This document shows positions 28,908 to 31,838 of a stretch of DNA of 31,838 bases, one piece after another. Under the pieces are notes generated by a model, which worked only from the letters and a program-made list of their open reading frames with translations, did not search any database and was not told where the DNA came from. The stretch's first letter is position 1. The number at the start of each line of letters is the position of its first letter. The DNA comes from a virus: positions 1 to 31,838 of the IMG/VR virus record IMGVR_UViG_3300034117_000605. One strand, given 5' to 3'. Position numbers and translations under genes: made by a program.

Positions 28908-29896
28908 TGTATAAAAGACTTGAAAACATAAAACCCGAATTGGACCATTACCGAACACATGGGGTTGAACGTGGTAAATCAATTGGTTGGACGTGGGAAC
29001 AATTACCTTTGACAATTAAACTTGGATGTACAACGTTTATTGGTGCCGCTCCAGCTTCAGGGAAAACGGAATTTTGGTTTGAGATTTTAATTAACCTTAG
29101 CTGTTTACATGGTTGGAACCACGTAATTTATTCACCTGAAACTGGGGACTCTAAAGACATTTTTTCGGAACTTTGCCACAAGTACATTGGTAAAAAATAC
29201 GTATTGGGTGAAAACGCAATGGATGAAAGCGAACGCGCAATGGCTGAATACTTTATAAACGAACATTTTGTTGTTATTGATCCAGTTGATGAGGATTTAA
29301 CAGTGAATCATTTTTATAAAATTGTGGACCAAATAGAACGCGATTTAAACATTCAGATACACACAACAACAATTGATCCATGGAATGAATTAACTGAAGA
29401 GTTTGAACCAAACGATTTGGGACGTGAGGATAAATATTTGAGCAGGATTTTAGGCTACAGCCGTAAAAATGCACGCAAGAATAAACGGCATAATTGCATA
29501 ATAACACACGTAAGAGATCAGGCACCAATTACAAAAGACGGCGTAACATATTACCCAGCACCAAGCGCACGCGATTTAGCAGGCGGTCAAGTTTGGTTTA
29601 GAAAAGGTTTGTTAATGATTACTTTGTGGCGTCCCCCTGCAGGAATAGCAGAAAACGAAGAGGGTTATTACTTAGATAATGAATTGCACGTGAGAATTGC
29701 CAAAAGCAAACCGAAAGGCGTTTCAAAAAACGGGGTTTATAAAATGTTTTTGAATGTAGAAAGTTATCAATATTTTGTAAAAGACTATTTTGGAGCTGCT
29801 AAGTACGCGGATCGCGGAACACATACACGCATAAAATCCAAAGAAATAAAACCAGTTAATTTTTACGAACAAGAAAAAACAGAATTTAAATTTTAA
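28907..29896 (+). CDS. DnaB-type RecA-fold replicative helicase (core only)
   Basis: A 329-residue RecA-like ATPase: Walker A G-A-A-P-A-S-G-K-T at 46-54, Walker B T-T-I-D-P-W-N near 154-160, a T-H-V-R-D-Q motif at 200-205 in the place of the DnaB/RecA sensor region, and G-G-Q-V-W-F-R-K-G at 226-234. The N-terminal primase-binding domain of DnaB is missing; the first ~35 residues are a short lead-in, as in phage helicases of the Twinkle/KaiC-like group. It would form a ring and unwind phage DNA, loaded by the upstream initiator. No primase is encoded, so host DnaG is presumably used. Confidence 0.86.
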   Translation: MYKRLENIKPELDHYRTHGVERGKSIGWTWEQLPLTIKLGCTTFIGAAPASGKTEFWFEILINLSCLHGWNHVIYSPETGDSKDIFSELCHKYIGKKYVLGENAMDESERAMAEYFINEHFVVIDPVDEDLTVNHFYKIVDQIERDLNIQIHTTTIDPWNELTEEFEPNDLGREDKYLSRILGYSRKNARKNKRHNCIITHVRDQAPITKDGVTYYPAPSARDLAGGQVWFRKGLLMITLWRPPAGIAENEEGYYLDNELHVRIAKSKPKGVSKNGVYKMFLNVESYQYFVKDYFGAAKYADRGTHTRIKSKEIKPVNFYEQEKTEFKF

Positions 29897-29899
29897 GAC

Positions 29900-30190
29900 A
29901 TGGACTATTTAGACATCATTAACGCGAATTTAAACCTAGTAAGCGCAGTGCAATCAATGAAAATAAGCCTGCAGGAAATCAAAGACAAACGTCCTGATTC
30001 GGTTTATATTGAGGGACTGGAAAAGCACATTAAACAATTAACCCATTCAATGGCAGTTTTCAACCAATTACACACGCGAAATAAGCTGTTAAGCCAAATG
30101 AATTTCAATTACCATAAAGAAAACATGGAACTCAAATACGAAAACGAACAGTTAAAAAATAAGGTAAACAATTTAATGGATGGGATATGA
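29900..30190 (+). CDS. Coiled-coil protein between helicase and PP-loop gene (96 aa)
   Basis: A purely helical protein with long heptads (YIEGLEKHIKQLTHSMAVF, then MELKYENEQLKNKVNNLM). It starts three bases after the helicase stop and shares ATGA with the PP-loop enzyme. Helicase partner or structural adaptor are possible roles. No nucleic-acid-binding motif is visible and the family is not recognised. Confidence 0.72.
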   Translation: MDYLDIINANLNLVSAVQSMKISLQEIKDKRPDSVYIEGLEKHIKQLTHSMAVFNQLHTRNKLLSQMNFNYHKENMELKYENEQLKNKVNNLMDGI

Positions 30191-31047
30191 AAACAGTTAA
30201 CAGCATAAGCGGAGGCAAGACAAGTGCATACATTGCCGCAAATTATAAAGCAGATTATAATGTATTTGCATTAGTACGAACAGACGATAAAAATTGTTTA
30301 TTTCCTGATGCTAAGATTCGACAAATTGTATCTGATAAAATTGGGAAGGAATTTATAGGTACATTGGAAGAGGATTTAATAATTTATACAATGTTAGATC
30401 TTGAACAATTTATAGGTCAAAAAATCGATTGGGTTTCTGGTGAAACATTTGATAAAATTATTAAAAGAAATAAAGGAGGACGAAATACAATTTATTTACC
30501 AAATGTAACGCAAAGATTTTGTACAACAGAAATGAAATTACAGCCATTATTTGATTGGTGGAAAAATAATTTTACAGAACCAGTTGAAATGAGAATTGGA
30601 TTTAGGGCTAACGAAATGAGAAGAGCCAAGAACATGATTGAAAAATTAGATAATAACGGATTTTTAACATTTAAAGATATTGTTGGTCAATCAAAAAATG
30701 GTCGAAATAAATGGAAAAATATTCAATGGCAAAAACCAGAATTTCCTTTAATTGAAGATTCTATTTTCAAAGATAAAATTGAAAAATTTTGGCAAGACAA
30801 ACCAGTCAGATTTGCATACATGAATAATTGTGTGGGTTGTTTTCATCGAAATGAAATACTTTTAAAACTGATGTCTGAAAAGCACCCAAATAAATTTGAC
30901 TGGTTCGCTAATGCAGAAACTTGTGCAGAAGTAAAACGCACATTTAAAAACGGAATGACATATGAACAAATTAAAAATTGGAAAACACAACTTAAACTGT
31001 TTGAATCAGATTTCAATGAATGCGATTCTGGTTATTGTGGACTGTAA
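30187..31047 (+). CDS. PP-loop ATPase, CysH/DndC-like sulfur-activation enzyme
   Basis: The 286-residue protein opens with the PP-loop S-G-G-K-T-S at 8-13. It also has R-F-C-T-T-E-M-K-L-Q-P (C112) like the C-x-x-x-K-x-x-P stretch of PAPS reductases, and I-G-F-R-A-N-E-M-R-R near 137-146 like the G-I-R-A-D-E-x-x-R motif. Extra cysteines follow: N-N-C-V-G-C (215, 218), C246 and C-D-S-G-Y-C-G-L at the end (279, 284). Such enzymes adenylate or thiolate substrates: sulfate reduction, tRNA thiolation or DNA phosphorothioation. The substrate here is unknown. The gene is visibly more AT-rich than the helicase gene, suggesting later acquisition. Confidence 0.82.
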   Translation: MKTVNSISGGKTSAYIAANYKADYNVFALVRTDDKNCLFPDAKIRQIVSDKIGKEFIGTLEEDLIIYTMLDLEQFIGQKIDWVSGETFDKIIKRNKGGRNTIYLPNVTQRFCTTEMKLQPLFDWWKNNFTEPVEMRIGFRANEMRRAKNMIEKLDNNGFLTFKDIVGQSKNGRNKWKNIQWQKPEFPLIEDSIFKDKIEKFWQDKPVRFAYMNNCVGCFHRNEILLKLMSEKHPNKFDWFANAETCAEVKRTFKNGMTYEQIKNWKTQLKLFESDFNECDSGYCGL

Positions 31048-31058
31048 AAAAAATAGAT

Positions 31059-31217
31059 ATGAAAGTAAAAGTATATTTTAGACAAATTTTAACGCACCCC
31101 TACAGCCTCGCAGTTGTTCACGTACCTGATAATACGGAAAACGTAAAAGAGTGGCTTAAAACGCATTTAAAGGGCTTAGGTTTAAAAGCAAATTATATTA
31201 AATATGAGGAAATGTAA
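31059..31217 (+). CDS. Small hypothetical protein before ninG (52 aa)
   Basis: I start this at ATG 31059 (AAATAGATATG), after the PP-loop gene; the frame is open further upstream only by overlap with that gene. The product M-K-V-K-V-Y-F-R-Q-I-L, then V-K-E-W-L-K-T-H-L-K-G-L-G-L-K-A-N-Y, looks like a small alpha-beta protein. It overlaps ninG by 14 bases. Richer CG codon use than the PP-loop gene suggests it belongs to the older replication block. The family is not recognised. Confidence 0.62.
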   Translation: MKVKVYFRQILTHPYSLAVVHVPDNTENVKEWLKTHLKGLGLKANYIKYEEM

Positions 31218-31833
31218 AAATTGTATGGAAAAATTTGAACCTAGATTTTCAAGTCTGGAAAAATATTGCTGGAATTCAGATTGCAAATATATCGAAGCCA
31301 AGCAAAAACTAGAAGCGCACAAAAAAAGCGAAGTTAAAGACTGGCAGCAACGTAAAAAAAAAATTGATATTGAAATAAACCCAGCCAAGTACAAAAAGAT
31401 GCTTCAGGACGAAATAAACAAGCTGGCTAGAATGATTGACAACCGATTTGAATTAAATTGCATTGATTGTAATAAACCATTTGGAAATCAGCAGGACGGC
31501 GGACATTTTAAAAGTGTAGGATCCAACGCGTCAATTAGATTTAATTTGCACAATATACACAGCCAAAAAAGCGACTGCAATAAAAACGGTTTAGGTGGCG
31601 GACGTGAAAGACAATATTACGACGGCTTAATAAATCGATACGGCAAAGATTACGCCGAATTTGTGGACCTAGAACTACAAAAAACTTATAAGTATTTAGG
31701 TTTAAAGAACCACGAAATACCTGAAAAATTAAAAATAGTTCGGGGAATAATTAGAGACTTTGACACGTACGTATTCGACAATCCAAAGCAAGCGCGGGAG
31801 GTTTTAAATGTGATCATTGGAATATACAAATAA
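31204..31833 (+). CDS. ninG: NinG/Rap-like recombination nuclease
   Basis: This 209-residue protein matches phage lambda NinG (Rap), which supports ERF/Red-type recombination by cutting branched DNA. The N-terminal zinc module has C-K-N-C (4, 7), C22 and C27. A charged helical linker leads to a second metal or HNH-like region with C-I-D-C (86, 89), G-G-H-F (99-102), R-F-N-L-H-N near 112-117, H119 and C125. On the circle it is followed after ~90 bases by the promoter for the ERF/exonuclease operon, so the recombination genes are contiguous. The C-terminal 40 codons are the part duplicated at the window start. Confidence 0.88.
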   Translation: MRKCKNCMEKFEPRFSSLEKYCWNSDCKYIEAKQKLEAHKKSEVKDWQQRKKKIDIEINPAKYKKMLQDEINKLARMIDNRFELNCIDCNKPFGNQQDGGHFKSVGSNASIRFNLHNIHSQKSDCNKNGLGGGRERQYYDGLINRYGKDYAEFVDLELQKTYKYLGLKNHEIPEKLKIVRGIIRDFDTYVFDNPKQAREVLNVIIGIYK

Positions 31834-31838
31834 AAAAA
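31712..31838. repeat. Right copy of the 127-bp terminal direct repeat
   Basis: This copy is identical to 1-127 and contains the end of ninG plus five bases after its stop. Joining the two copies closes a 31,711-bp circle. Confidence 0.95.

Noticed and set aside
1-31838. CRISPR array, tRNA gene, retron, diversity-generating retroelement or insertion sequence
   Set aside because: No regularly spaced repeats, cloverleaf, reverse transcriptase or transposase was seen on either strand.

Overview
This window is one complete, circularly closed assembly of a small tailed-phage genome. The first 127 bases are repeated exactly as the last 127 bases (1-127 = 31712-31838), so the unique circle is 31,711 bp. 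The repeat falls inside the end of a ninG gene, which fits an assembler overlap better than true phage ends. All credible genes lie on the + strand. The host is probably a member of the Bacteroidetes, most likely a flavobacterium: the DNA is AT-rich, gene heads carry the Bacteroidetes -7 promoter box TAnnTTTG (several as TTTATATATTTG), start codons sit in A-rich contexts rather than behind strong Shine-Dalgarno sites, and many proteins belong to families I know from Bacteroidetes phages and prophages (DUF3127, DUF6712-like, DUF6291-like). The virion genes indicate a siphovirus with an HK97-type head and a long non-contractile tail.

Layout. (1) 148-4104: recombination and accessory genes behind a strong promoter: an LPD29-like protein, an ERF single-strand annealing protein, a FEN/Pol I-type 5'-3' exonuclease, a DUF3127 SSB-like protein with an SSB-type acidic tail, a small HTH protein and several tiny Cys-containing or unknown proteins. 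(2) 4097-6487: a promoter/hairpin, small membrane and Cys-motif proteins, then small and large terminase. (3) 6515-13747: portal, S78 prohead protease, HK97 major capsid protein with N-terminal scaffold, neck proteins, major tail protein and tail assembly proteins. (4) 13722-24155: tape measure, tail-tip/baseplate proteins, a tail fibre and a Cys-rich candidate receptor-binding protein. (5) 24157-26106: lysis genes (membrane coiled-coil protein, holin-like protein, an enzyme with an L,D-transpeptidase-type SxGC motif) and a metallophosphoesterase. (6) 26206-31833: replication genes behind a second, nearly identical promoter: small proteins, a stand-alone DnaA domain IV protein, a structured-RNA candidate, a DUF6291/Phg_2220_C-like replication initiator, a DnaB-type RecA-fold helicase, a PP-loop/CysH-like sulfur-activation enzyme and NinG. 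On the circle region 6 runs straight into region 1, so replication and recombination form one block.

How it works together. The helicase, initiator and DnaA-like protein would start replication on host polymerase. ERF, exonuclease, SSB-like protein and NinG would process and recombine the products. Terminase then packages DNA through the portal. No integrase, excisionase, DNA polymerase, tRNA or CRISPR array was seen.

The most unusual item is the leader at 28136-28244: a TATATTTG promoter followed by two hairpins whose loops are perfectly complementary over 7-8 bases, a candidate kissing-loop or pseudoknot RNA upstream of the replication initiator. Other points of interest are the phage PP-loop enzyme with its extra cysteines, a beta-rich module inserted in a head-tail connector, apparently leaderless virion genes, and a repeated AAACA(A/C)GT-AAA-ATG start context.
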